Notes under the pieces: model-generated
Told to the model about the DNA's origin: nothing
The model's database searches: none
Seen by the model: only the letters and a program-made list of their open reading frames with translations
Assembly (NCBI GenBank): GCA_021647505.1
Contig: JAKIUN010000013.1
Coordinates: 1-63,910 of the forward strand
Direction: 5' to 3'
Source of the DNA: Gammaproteobacteria bacterium
GTDB taxonomy: Bacteria > Pseudomonadota > Gammaproteobacteria > SZUA-152
DNA length: 63,910 nucleotides
Program-made: the position numbers and the translations under genes
Part shown: piece after piece, positions 42,009 to 51,072 of the stretch
How the letters are laid out: the number at the start of each line of letters is the position of its first letter
Numbering within the stretch: position 1 is the first letter of the stretch

Positions 42009-43424
42009 TCACCTTGTCTTCTTGGCATGGTGCTTTTGAAGCCATCGAGCCATCCCTGCTCCACAGCGATCATTAAAGATATTTTTCTGTTCTTCTGACC
42101 ATTGATTTTCAGTTACAGGTGTATCACCCATTTTGGCCCGGTTTGCAACAATGTTAGTAATCGACACCACATCATCAATGCCCAAAAATCTCTGTATATC
42201 AGCGTATTTTCCAGGAAGTTCATTCAAGGAAATTCTCAGTTTCTGATTTTTAGGAATTAATGAAAGCGCTGATTCGATCGTATTATTCACGTAATCCCAG
42301 TACCAACAACATCTTTCGAATACCGAGAACCTTCCCCACTCCTGTTCAGAAAAAATTCCGCATTTCGCCCCATTGAGCCGGTATTTTTTCCATATTTTCA
42401 GCAAATAATTATCTTCATCGCGATTGTACTCGCTATTGGAAAACCATCCTCTCGCAAAAGCTGAAGCGACAACATCCCGGCCATCTCGAACCAGCCAAAT
42501 AAATTTAGCATGGGGCATAAGCTCATGCAGTAGCGGCACCAAGTTAAAGTACTTTTGATCCGACTCTCCATAAAAACCTGGCGCAAAGGTTGCGCTCTTT
42601 ATAAAAATATCATGAAGCTCAGCCATAACCATTTCCCGTGATTTCTCACCATGAGCATACTCTGTTGACAGCCGTATAAGTTGTTGCCTCGGCTCATGGT
42701 GACAGGTTATACCTGGATGCTGATTCAAGGCCTTCGCAATCGACGTGCTCCCTGACCTCCCCGTTGTCAGTATAAAAAACATCTCATGGCATTTAATATC
42801 CGCATGTGGCAGAAAGCTGCTGATTTCCGGCTCATTTAGCAACCGCCCATCAACCCCACCAAAGGATTCATTTTCATTAGATTTTTGATAATTTTTCAGA
42901 TTTCGCTCGGCTATTTTTTTCGCGGGAGCCCCGCCCACAATGGTATAAGGCGGAATATCTTTTACGACGACACTCCCAAGACCAACAATCGCACCATCCC
43001 CAACCCTGACTCCAGGCACAATGCTCACATTCATTCCGATCCATACGTTTTTACCTATGGATACGGGTCTAAATACGTCATCCCCATCATAAGGCAAAGC
43101 CTGACCATCGTAATTATGGTTCGTAGTGTATATAGTAACATTTCTGCTTATATGCGTATTATCACCAATCGTTAGGCCGCCTTCCGTTTTAAAGAATGCG
43201 TTATCTCCTATATGGACGTTATTTCCGATTGATACGGCTTGTCGCGAACTAATATACATTTCCCCATTAACCGTCACCCCACAGCCACACGACTGGAGGG
43301 TTGAAAGCAGGCTTGTTATATTTTGTTTATGGCGTTGATTTTTTCGTCTTTCAATCTCATCCTCAAACAGAGAAAACACAGGCGCTAACAGTATGCCAAG
43401 ATATTTTTTAATCCTTTTCTTCAT
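42009..43424 (-). CDS. Fusion of hexapeptide O-acetyltransferase and sulfotransferase
   Basis: A 471-residue protein. Residues 60-172 form a left-handed beta-helix acetyltransferase of the maltose/NodL type (repeats IGNNVHIGDNAFF, IGDNTHIS, TTNHN with likely catalytic His103, VWIGMNVSIVPGVRVGDGAIVGLGSVVVKDIPPYTIVGGAPAK). Residues about 213-470 are a PAPS-dependent sulfotransferase: FFILTTGRSGSTSIAKAL (5'-phosphosulfate loop at 220-228) and FIWLVRDGRDVVASAFARGW (3'-phosphate site). One polypeptide could thus acetylate and sulfate the same sugar or repeat unit. It is AT-rich and lies between GT2 genes. Confidence 0.88.
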   Translation of the reverse strand: MKKRIKKYLGILLAPVFSLFEDEIERRKNQRHKQNITSLLSTLQSCGCGVTVNGEMYISSRQAVSIGNNVHIGDNAFFKTEGGLTIGDNTHISRNVTIYTTNHNYDGQALPYDGDDVFRPVSIGKNVWIGMNVSIVPGVRVGDGAIVGLGSVVVKDIPPYTIVGGAPAKKIAERNLKNYQKSNENESFGGVDGRLLNEPEISSFLPHADIKCHEMFFILTTGRSGSTSIAKALNQHPGITCHHEPRQQLIRLSTEYAHGEKSREMVMAELHDIFIKSATFAPGFYGESDQKYFNLVPLLHELMPHAKFIWLVRDGRDVVASAFARGWFSNSEYNRDEDNYLLKIWKKYRLNGAKCGIFSEQEWGRFSVFERCCWYWDYVNNTIESALSLIPKNQKLRISLNELPGKYADIQRFLGIDDVVSITNIVANRAKMGDTPVTENQWSEEQKNIFNDRCGAGMARWLQKHHAKKTR

Positions 43425-43452
43425 CTTTTAATATCTCTTGAATATTGCCAAC

Positions 43453-44388
43453 TCAACAGTGGCTTATCGCGTCTCTTCGCACATATGCCTCTAGCATTTT
43501 CCCTTTCAAAATATTCATTGCCCATTTTGCATGAAATGTCCGTTTCTTATCACCAGCTACAAAGCTCGCCACATATTGTCCCCACGCCATGAAATACAAT
43601 CGAAAATAATATCGGGGAATACCAAAAACACAGGACTTTATCTCTTTTCTCCGCCTTGAATCTTCCCCATACAAACTCCTGCCATATCTAACTGCTCGCC
43701 CTAGAATCCACTTCTTTTCCAGTTGGGATTCCGTAATAATGTGTTTGACCGTATTATCCATATCAAACCAGCACTGATACCCTTGGTTTAGCAGCGTCGA
43801 AATTAATGAGGTTTCACTTCCCATTACATAGTTTTTTGAGCCATCAGGCCCGATGGAGGCATCAAAACGTATTCCTCTCTTGAAAATATCGCTTCGGATA
43901 GCCATATTTGGCCCCCAAATATATCCCGCACAAGAATCATGGGGGATAACAATATCCGGGCTGCATGCGAAGACAACCTCTTTATCAACCCATTCCAGTA
44001 TCCAGGGCTCAGGGGGCTTCATCCAAAACGGCTCTGTACGCCCTCCAAATATCGCATAATCCAGATTATCATCCGCGCTCTGCCTGTACCTTACCAACCA
44101 GTCCTTATCAGGAATAACATCATCATCAGTAAAAACTATTAAGTCGCCCTCACATTGATCCAAAACACTGTTTAATGCGTGATTTTTACCCTTTTTCTTT
44201 TCCTCTGTAATCGTCATTGGCAACCTATTTACGTAGTTTGACAATAATTTAGCTGTCGAGTCAGTACTATTATTATCAACCACGATAAGCTTCCATCCAC
44301 CTTCAGGCGGTGTCAGCTCAGACAATGCGTTTAACATCAATGGCAATGTCTCTTCGCCATTATAGGTTGAAAATACAACTGTTAGCAT
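43453..44388 (-). CDS. Glycosyltransferase family 2 protein
   Basis: A 311-residue GT-A enzyme: LTVVFSTYNGEETLPLMLNAL, LIVVDNNSTDST, EGDLIVFTDDDVIPDKDWL (DxD) and GSKNYVMGSETSLI (acceptor acidic site). The start at ATG 44388 has GGGGAG 5 nt upstream; the frame to 44403 is longer but lacks support. It transfers a sugar in the exopolysaccharide block. It follows the asparagine-synthetase-like gene by 51 bp. Confidence 0.88.
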   Translation of the reverse strand: MLTVVFSTYNGEETLPLMLNALSELTPPEGGWKLIVVDNNSTDSTAKLLSNYVNRLPMTITEEKKKGKNHALNSVLDQCEGDLIVFTDDDVIPDKDWLVRYRQSADDNLDYAIFGGRTEPFWMKPPEPWILEWVDKEVVFACSPDIVIPHDSCAGYIWGPNMAIRSDIFKRGIRFDASIGPDGSKNYVMGSETSLISTLLNQGYQCWFDMDNTVKHIITESQLEKKWILGRAVRYGRSLYGEDSRRRKEIKSCVFGIPRYYFRLYFMAWGQYVASFVAGDKKRTFHAKWAMNILKGKMLEAYVRRDAISHC

Positions 44389-44439
44389 GACATCTCCCCA
44401 CAACTACAATATCGTACTTATAGTCCCGTACGCTGCAGC

Positions 44440-46224
44440 TCACTCCCTCTGGTGCATAGAAAACCACTGTTCCAACATCACTAACACCCAAACCAGGGTG
44501 CCGTAATAACTGGGATGGCCGCTAACCAGCTCATTAGAAAGACGATCAATCAGTTCACCACGAACCAATTTACGTTTACGCAAATCAGAAAGACTGTCAC
44601 CCACGAGTTCCGACAGACCACTGTGGCGATGTAACCATGGACCGAAGGGCAGACCAAAACCTTGCTTTTTCTTGGTCAAAACCTCCTGTGGAAGGAAGTC
44701 GGACAGGGCGGTCTTAAAAAACCAGCGCAGCTTATTGCCTTTGAGCTTCATCCCTGGCGGCACCCTGGCCGCAAAGGCAACCATTTCATCGTCCAATAGT
44801 GGATAGGCAACCTCGACGCCGGCCAGAGCACACATTCTGCCCACTTTTTGGAGGTCGTTATCGGCGAGTGTGACTTGATAGTCCAGAGTAAGCATTCGAT
44901 TGAGCAGGCTCTCGGCATTGCTGTCCTCATAGGCTGCACTGAGCACCTGAAAGGGGTGACGCTGATCAATCTGTGATAAAAAGTCCTCGCTCAGCACCGA
45001 CTCAGAACCCAGACGTCCCAGCAAATTATAGGTTTCCATGCGCTCAGGCATGGGGATCTTTGCCTGACTCACATAACTCCGTAATTTGCCAAAACCCGGC
45101 AGTAGCCCCAACGGCCCCATCAGTAACGGCTCCACTAATCCTCGACGCAACCCCTCAGGTACATGGCTGTATGTATGAAATATACGCTGTTTCGCATAAC
45201 GGGTATTGCCGGCGAACAATTCATCACCACCATCACCGGCAAGCAAACGATGTACTCCTGTCTCAGCCGCCATACGCGCACAAAAATAGGTGGGCACAGC
45301 AGAGGAATTGCCGAATGGCTGCTCATAGGCTCGGGCAATACGGGGTATCGCATCGACGATATCTTCTGGCGTCACCCTATACTCATGCATTTTAGCACCG
45401 AAACACTTGCCGGATGTCCGTGCAAACCCCAGCTCATCATAACCCGGCTCATCGAAACCGATAGAGTAAGTCTGTGGTGCTTGGCCACTCACCTTGCCAA
45501 GCATGCCGGTTACCGTAGAGCTGTCTGTTCCACCGGAAAGAAAGGCGCCCACCCGACCATCTGCGACGTGAGCAACAGAGGTTTCCAGCAGGCCAAGAAG
45601 TTCTTGCTTCAGGTCTGCAAAATCTCCCGCGCCATCCTCTTGGTACGTCAATTGCCAATAACGTCGCTCTTCAACCTGCCCGAGATACATCGCCGTCCGG
45701 CCGGGACGCAAACTTCGAATGCCCTCATAGATCGTCTGAGGTCCAGGAATCACATGAAAATAGAGGTAATCATAAAGCGCCTGCGGACGGATTTTACGCG
45801 TCACGCCCAGTCGATGAAAAACATCCATGCGCGTGGAAAATGCCAAACCACCCCAGGGTAAAGTCGTGTAGTAAAGTGGCCAGCTGGCTACACGATCAAC
45901 GAAGGCGCAACCTTGTCCGGATGAAAGATTAAACACCGCTCCCACATAACTGCCATGTAAATGACCAAGGGCTTTTTCACCTTCTCTGGAGAAGGCCTGG
46001 GCCAATCCTGTTGCTGCCCGTTGCCCTGTCTCCCGTGGCCGCCCAACGAGTAGTGCTGCCGTATCACCCTCACAGGCAATCTGTACATTGTCGAAGGGAC
46101 TGCAAGCCGCAACCATGCCGTACTCCCCTTCCAGCAACTGATACTCCGTGCTGCTTTCGGATAGCAGTCCTTTCATGGCGGTGCGTCCTTCAGTCCCACC
46201 CAAATAGCCGAATAATTCGATCAC
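44440..46224 (-). CDS. Asparagine-synthetase-like amidotransferase lacking the glutaminase cysteine
   Basis: A 594-residue protein with an N-terminal Ntn-type domain and a C-terminal AsnB synthetase domain (pyrophosphate loop GAFLSGGTDSSTVTGML, then LLAGDGGDELFAGNTRY and LLDDEMVAFAARVPPGMKLKG). It begins MIELFGYLGG: the catalytic Cys2 of true glutamine-dependent asparagine synthetases is missing, so it probably uses ammonia or another amine, like beta-lactam synthetase, or forms a different amide or ester. It ends an operon with two acyltransferase-like genes and a TPR gene. A second, cysteine-containing paralogue is at 57240. Confidence 0.85.
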   Translation of the reverse strand: MIELFGYLGGTEGRTAMKGLLSESSTEYQLLEGEYGMVAACSPFDNVQIACEGDTAALLVGRPRETGQRAATGLAQAFSREGEKALGHLHGSYVGAVFNLSSGQGCAFVDRVASWPLYYTTLPWGGLAFSTRMDVFHRLGVTRKIRPQALYDYLYFHVIPGPQTIYEGIRSLRPGRTAMYLGQVEERRYWQLTYQEDGAGDFADLKQELLGLLETSVAHVADGRVGAFLSGGTDSSTVTGMLGKVSGQAPQTYSIGFDEPGYDELGFARTSGKCFGAKMHEYRVTPEDIVDAIPRIARAYEQPFGNSSAVPTYFCARMAAETGVHRLLAGDGGDELFAGNTRYAKQRIFHTYSHVPEGLRRGLVEPLLMGPLGLLPGFGKLRSYVSQAKIPMPERMETYNLLGRLGSESVLSEDFLSQIDQRHPFQVLSAAYEDSNAESLLNRMLTLDYQVTLADNDLQKVGRMCALAGVEVAYPLLDDEMVAFAARVPPGMKLKGNKLRWFFKTALSDFLPQEVLTKKKQGFGLPFGPWLHRHSGLSELVGDSLSDLRKRKLVRGELIDRLSNELVSGHPSYYGTLVWVLVMLEQWFSMHQRE

Positions 46225-46232
46225 TGACCTTC

Positions 46233-47378
46233 CTATGACTTGTTTGAATTTTTCATGTTGCGCAAACGATGCACCAAGGGTTTAACATGTCTGTCCAACA
46301 ACCCTAAAATGCGACCACGCACGGTGTAACCGTAAACGGTGAAACGCTGCAGCGGTTCCCCATTTTCGAGCCATCGCGCCTTGTAGGGATTATCTCCCGG
46401 CCCCATCCAGTAACGTTCACCACCCTCCTCGCAGACCTGCATCAGTATCTGCCAAAAAAGATATGTACCCGGCGAGCATGCCTCAAATGCAGTGTCATAA
46501 TCTGCGCGCAACGCATAAATCTGCCCCTCATGATGCAGTTGATACTCGCTGGCAACCGCTTGCCCGTCTAAAATCAGATACCATATTACCACCTGTCCCT
46601 GCCCGGCCAGCTCCTCGGTCAGCCGACGAATGAAGGCCTGCGGTCCCGTGTTGTCCAGAGTCAGTCCTGTGCTCTGCTTCCAACTCGCCGCTGATACCCG
46701 CACAAGCTTATCCAGACAGGCATTAACTTCAGCCTCCTCAACCCGAACACGCTCTAACTGAATGTCTGCAAACTGTTTCTTGAGTCGATTGCCCACATGG
46801 TTATTACCCTTTTTCAGGCGTCGACTACGGGTTGCATAGTAAGCTTCCCAGCCACTCGAAAGACCCAGCCAGGCATTTGAGTCAGCCACCCCTTCACTGG
46901 CCAAAAGACCTTGCTTACGCAATGCGGGGAGCAAAAATTCCTGCACCATAGACCCCTTATCAAGATGGCTGAATTGAAGCTGATCCCAGTCCTGTTGTCC
47001 GGCAAGATGATTCGCAAAAGCCTCGGCTGCTGCCGGAGCCACATCCCGGCGACAGACCATATCTGCAAATTGCGTATCGGGTACGGTCAGGTAACCAAGG
47101 CGATGTAGCTTGAGCCCATATTTCGACTCGCTATCACGCACAAGTGGCAGGATCGCGATAATATCCTGGCCATCCTCGGCAACCAGGCAATAAAGCTCAG
47201 CATCCTCAGCTCGCCATTCCCATGCTGCCAAGTGCCATTGCGGTGAGAGAAACAGCCGATGTCCAGGCACATGCTCCAAGAGTTCAGACCACGCCGAACG
47301 TAGCATCTCAAAACCAGCAAGCTCCCGTACTTCTCTGACCTGGAGAGAGTTAGTCACATGCTTCAACATTGTACTCAA
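46233..47378 (-). CDS. BioF2-like/GNAT acyltransferase
   Basis: A 381-residue protein of the Acetyltransf_6 (CelD/BcsL, BioF2-like) type: FLSPQWHLAAWEWRAEDAELYCLV, SRRLKKGNNHVGNRLKK, then YLILDGQAVASEYQLHHEGQIYALRADYD and PGTYLFWQILMQVCEEGG in the double-GNAT core. Such enzymes acylate polysaccharides or other small substrates with unknown donors. The start overlaps the stop of the TPR gene (ATGA); the AsnB-like gene starts 8 nt after its stop. Confidence 0.8.
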   Translation of the reverse strand: MSTMLKHVTNSLQVREVRELAGFEMLRSAWSELLEHVPGHRLFLSPQWHLAAWEWRAEDAELYCLVAEDGQDIIAILPLVRDSESKYGLKLHRLGYLTVPDTQFADMVCRRDVAPAAAEAFANHLAGQQDWDQLQFSHLDKGSMVQEFLLPALRKQGLLASEGVADSNAWLGLSSGWEAYYATRSRRLKKGNNHVGNRLKKQFADIQLERVRVEEAEVNACLDKLVRVSAASWKQSTGLTLDNTGPQAFIRRLTEELAGQGQVVIWYLILDGQAVASEYQLHHEGQIYALRADYDTAFEACSPGTYLFWQILMQVCEEGGERYWMGPGDNPYKARWLENGEPLQRFTVYGYTVRGRILGLLDRHVKPLVHRLRNMKNSNKS

Positions 47379-47971
47379 GGTTTATCCGCCGCCATCTCGG
47401 ATGTCGGTTGCCACTTATCCGCTCTCTCCAGCTGCTTGCGCAAACCCGGTAATGGATAACCCAGTGCATAGGCCTTCTGTGCAGCCTGGTTGGCCGCTTC
47501 ATATTGTTTCAGTTTGAAATAGGCCAGCCCAAGATTATAATGCGCCTCCGCCATATCAGGGTCACGTTTCAAGGCCTCCAGGTAACGTTTGACCGCTTCG
47601 CTCAATTGGCCATGGCGATGATAAAACAGACCATAGATCACCCATGGCGCGGCCGGCTCGGGGTCGAAGAAAACCGCTTTTTCGAATAATTCTTTCACAT
47701 GACGCATATCGTTGGACTTAAAGGAAAGATCTATTGCCAACATCAGCGCATCTGGATGATTGGGAAAATGTCGTAGCATGAAATTCACATCCGTCCAAGC
47801 ATAGCTTGGATTTTCCCAGCGGGCCTTCTCCCTCGCTTGCGGAAGATGGTGCCGCTCTACGGCGCTCAGATGTGCGGGGTTAGGATTTCCGTAATAACTC
47901 TCAGAGGCCGGTGTTGCTGCCAACACAGGCAACGCCATTCCCAGCAACAGTATACAGGTGATTATCTTCAT
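47375..47971 (-). CDS. Secreted TPR-repeat protein
   Basis: A 198-residue protein with signal peptide MKIITCILLLGMALPVLAA and three tetratricopeptide-like repeats (about 85-175, clearest in DMAEAHYNLGLAYFKLKQYEAANQAAQKAYALG). The location suggests a periplasmic scaffold for polysaccharide assembly or PEP-CTERM processing. It is embedded in an operon between two FemAB/BioF2-type genes, 16 nt after the first and overlapping the second by 4 nt. Confidence 0.8.
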   Translation of the reverse strand: MKIITCILLLGMALPVLAATPASESYYGNPNPAHLSAVERHHLPQAREKARWENPSYAWTDVNFMLRHFPNHPDALMLAIDLSFKSNDMRHVKELFEKAVFFDPEPAAPWVIYGLFYHRHGQLSEAVKRYLEALKRDPDMAEAHYNLGLAYFKLKQYEAANQAAQKAYALGYPLPGLRKQLERADKWQPTSEMAADKP

Positions 47972-47987
47972 AAAAATTCCTGTTCAG

Positions 47988-48998
47988 TTAGACCCGACTC
48001 GCCTTGCCATCAGCAGTATGCTGCCGCATTGCACGCCGTTTAGCCACATGACACATCATTCGTCCCTTGATCGTGGGGGCAAAAATACGCATAAAGGCAC
48101 GAGGCTCCATTCGGGTGGCCCAACGACGCTTCCAATCCGTGACTGGATCCAGCATGTCAAGGCACTTGACATCAGCCTGCTCATATAAAGCACGAAGAAT
48201 GTAGCGCTGCAGGACATTCCCCGGGCTAAACTTGGCCAGATCCTGCCGATAGGTTGTCTTCCATCCGTAAGCCATTTCCGCATTAATAATCATGATATTG
48301 GCTGCAATCATCTCGCCATCAAGGCGCAAAGTATAGAGCCGCAGCGCATTCCGCTCCCGGGCCAGCTGAAGCACATCGGCATAAAATTGGCGTTCCAGCG
48401 GCTTGCAATTGATAGCGCTATCGCCATCTCCTTTCCAACCCTGCGCCTCAAGGCTGAATATCAACGCCAGACACTGCTTCCAGTCGGCCCGAGAAGCACA
48501 TTCTTCAAAAACCAAATCCCCTTGCCGCTTCAACCCATTTTCGGCCCGGTTGGTATTGGTACGTAGCTTTTTCGACATGCCACCTTTGGCATAATCCTCC
48601 CAATCACCTTCGATATCTATCATCGCGGTATGCGGATGCTCTTCCACCAATACCGGCCAGCCCTTCTGCTCCAATGCCACACCGGCACGATGAAGCGCAG
48701 AATCCCAAGGCACAAATTCCAGCTGTAACCAATCCCAGGCACACTGCCGCCGAGACCGTTGTAACATCTCAGCCAATTCAGCGCTTCCCTCCTGCCCATC
48801 AAAAGGGATACTGAAAAAGGGGCTGTGCTCATTCGCCGGCGCCCGGAGACAATACAGAGGAATACCAAACTGAGAGGTTCGCTCGACCAAGAACGGGAAC
48901 ACGTTGTCCCCAACAGATAGTGAACGGGATTCAGCCCCAGAGGCAAAAGCCTTTATCCAGGCATCAAACCACTGGGGACTGGAAAAGAAATCATCCAT
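47988..48998 (-). CDS. FemAB/BioF2-like acyltransferase
   Basis: A 336-residue GNAT-superfamily protein: MDDFFSSPQWFDAWIKAF at the start, SKKLRTNTNRAENGLKRQG in the middle (the FemAB basic loop) and LRLYTLRLDGEMIAANIMIINAEMAYGWKTTYRQDLAKFSPGNVL in the second GNAT half. ATG 48998 overlaps the previous gene by 8 nt; GTG 49013 upstream is in frame but less likely. It probably transfers an acyl or amino-acyl group to a sugar, together with the neighbouring paralogue at 46233. Confidence 0.78.
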   Translation of the reverse strand: MDDFFSSPQWFDAWIKAFASGAESRSLSVGDNVFPFLVERTSQFGIPLYCLRAPANEHSPFFSIPFDGQEGSAELAEMLQRSRRQCAWDWLQLEFVPWDSALHRAGVALEQKGWPVLVEEHPHTAMIDIEGDWEDYAKGGMSKKLRTNTNRAENGLKRQGDLVFEECASRADWKQCLALIFSLEAQGWKGDGDSAINCKPLERQFYADVLQLARERNALRLYTLRLDGEMIAANIMIINAEMAYGWKTTYRQDLAKFSPGNVLQRYILRALYEQADVKCLDMLDPVTDWKRRWATRMEPRAFMRIFAPTIKGRMMCHVAKRRAMRQHTADGKASRV

Positions 48999-49986
48999 TT
49001 TTTGCGGCACCACTTATACTGAAATACAAAGCTCTTGTAAAATGTCTTGGGTTAAACGCCACCTTTTTCATTTTATTTCTAAACAGAAAGCACAATGCCG
49101 CTACATATGCCTCAAACCCTTTCATTGATGCGCTATAAATCAGATTCCCTGCTGCCACAGAAAACTGTTTTTTCGTTACCGCTTGCTCCGATGCATCAAG
49201 CGTCAACTGAAACGAATCATCCAGCACCTTTCTTAATGCCCGAAAAGAAAAATAGTTAATTTGCAATGCGTTTTTTTCGTTTGTAATATTGGCCTCATGA
49301 TCTCTACAACCAACGGTTAATTTTTTCGTGTATATAAAATTCCCCTGCTTCGAAAGTCGCAATAAGAAATCATAATCTTCCATAACACAAAAACCTTCAT
49401 CAAAAAAATGTAACGAAGCAGCCACATCGCGAAAAAACATCAAACTTGACGGCACAATATAATTACCGGGCACCAAACTTTTATAGAGCCCCGAGCCGAG
49501 CCGATGATGCTCTCCCCCGGATTCCGGTATACCACATGCAAGCATCTTTTCTTTTGAAAACCATTCATTCATAATTACGTTTTCTGAAAAAATATAAATA
49601 TCTCCAAAAACTAGGATACTATCAGGAAATTTCAGGGCGGCAGACTCAAGGAATGCCAAATGACTGGAACACCAAACATCGTCAGCATCCAACAAGGCAA
49701 CCCAGCCCTGCTGAGTTATTTTAAGTGCCGCATTCCTTGCCGCTGGCAGCCCCGCATGCTCTTGACTAAGCACCTGAACGGAAAGATCATTATCTTTCCG
49801 CCACGCTTCGATCAATTCCTGAGAATTGTCCGTCGACCCGTCATCCACGATGATGATTTCATCTGGCCTCCGGGTCTGAATGGCGACGCTATCAAGTGCA
49901 TCGACAATAAACCTTGCGGCATTATAGACCGGAATAACGACACAGATGTCAATTGCCGTCTCGGCATTCGAATTAGGCATATTCAT
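48991..49986 (-). CDS. Glycosyltransferase family 2 protein
   Basis: A 331-residue GT-A enzyme: ICVVIPVYNAARFIVDALDSVAIQT, IIIVDDGSTDNS, GWVALLDADDVW (DxD), and FDEGFCVMEDYDFLLRLSK. Strongly AT-rich codon use compared with the core genes suggests recent acquisition. The end overlaps the following acyltransferase gene by 8 nt, so it is part of that operon. Confidence 0.88.
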   Translation of the reverse strand: MNMPNSNAETAIDICVVIPVYNAARFIVDALDSVAIQTRRPDEIIIVDDGSTDNSQELIEAWRKDNDLSVQVLSQEHAGLPAARNAALKITQQGWVALLDADDVWCSSHLAFLESAALKFPDSILVFGDIYIFSENVIMNEWFSKEKMLACGIPESGGEHHRLGSGLYKSLVPGNYIVPSSLMFFRDVAASLHFFDEGFCVMEDYDFLLRLSKQGNFIYTKKLTVGCRDHEANITNEKNALQINYFSFRALRKVLDDSFQLTLDASEQAVTKKQFSVAAGNLIYSASMKGFEAYVAALCFLFRNKMKKVAFNPRHFTRALYFSISGAAKNG

Positions 49987-50043
49987 TTAACATAGCCACA
50001 TTCCATATGGGAAGTCCGCTCGACTGGGAGCTGGTAATCCCCT

Positions 50044-51036
50044 TTAACCCAGATTAAGTCGTAAAATCCGCTTCAAAGCCATCGCCACCTTCAGCCCTGG
50101 GCGACCTGTAAGAGTAGCGAGATACAGGACAATGTTGCTGGGTGATGCATGGACTTTGAGGCTCTTACGAAAAAATCTGCGAGCCTCTTTCGCATCTCCC
50201 GTATGAATTGCCATTTTTCCCAACTGAGTATAACGCCGCCAGCGCTCCTCGTGAAAGAAATCGCGGGCTCCCCGGGGGTAAACAGAATCATCCGCTGCAA
50301 CGCGATCCGCCACCTCCACACGCCCCCAGGCCATAGCATACATATCGTCGGACAGGCTCGCGCCATGGTGACGATAGCCGACGAGTGGCTTCTCCACCAC
50401 ACCGGTCTTGCGTCCTTTCGCGACACGCAGCCAGAATTCATAGTCTTCACAAACCTTCAGGGTGGGATCAAAACCGCCGACATCCCGCGCCGCCTGTGTG
50501 CGCACCATCGCCGTGGATGTTGTCACGACGTAATTCACCCGCATGATCTCTTCATCCATGGGCGCCTCGAATATGACCAGATCATTTCCCAGTAACTGCT
50601 TTGGGATATTCGAGTATTGCTCACGGGTCGCCAAGAAAGAAGACAGAATTATCTCGTCACCACGATACTGCCAAGCATCGCAAAAAATAAATTCGATATC
50701 GGGAGCGTTTTCCGTCAGCGCCAGCTGCAATTTCAGTTTTTCCGGCTTCCAGATATCATCCGCGTCAAGGAAAGCAATCCAGGGTGCGCAGGCGATTTTA
50801 ATCCCTTTGTTACGCGCATCGGCAACACCCAAGTCAGGCTCGGATATAACCCGGATATCCGGGGCATGCTTCCGCGCCACGGCAACCGTATCATCGCTGG
50901 AGGCACCATCCACCAGGATGATCTCTATATTCACATCCTCCTGCGCCAAAGCACTATCGATGGCTTCACCAATAAAACACTCGCGGTTGTATGCAGGAAT
51001 GATGACAGAAATATCAAGCCGGGTTGTCACAGTCAT
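50044..51036 (-). CDS. Glycosyltransferase family 2 protein
   Basis: A 330-residue GT-A enzyme: ISVIIPAYNRECFIGEAIDSALAQ, IILVDGASSDDT, CAPWIAFLDADDIWKPEKL (DxD), and GGFDPTLKVCEDYEFWLRVAK. The C-terminus continues with helices including an RRFFRKSLKVH segment. It sits 57 bp before the next GT2 gene and follows the broken deacetylase by 36 bp. Confidence 0.88.
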   Translation of the reverse strand: MTVTTRLDISVIIPAYNRECFIGEAIDSALAQEDVNIEIILVDGASSDDTVAVARKHAPDIRVISEPDLGVADARNKGIKIACAPWIAFLDADDIWKPEKLKLQLALTENAPDIEFIFCDAWQYRGDEIILSSFLATREQYSNIPKQLLGNDLVIFEAPMDEEIMRVNYVVTTSTAMVRTQAARDVGGFDPTLKVCEDYEFWLRVAKGRKTGVVEKPLVGYRHHGASLSDDMYAMAWGRVEVADRVAADDSVYPRGARDFFHEERWRRYTQLGKMAIHTGDAKEARRFFRKSLKVHASPSNIVLYLATLTGRPGLKVAMALKRILRLNLG

Positions 51037-51072
51037 TGTGGAACATCCTAATAATTATCTAATAATTCATTG

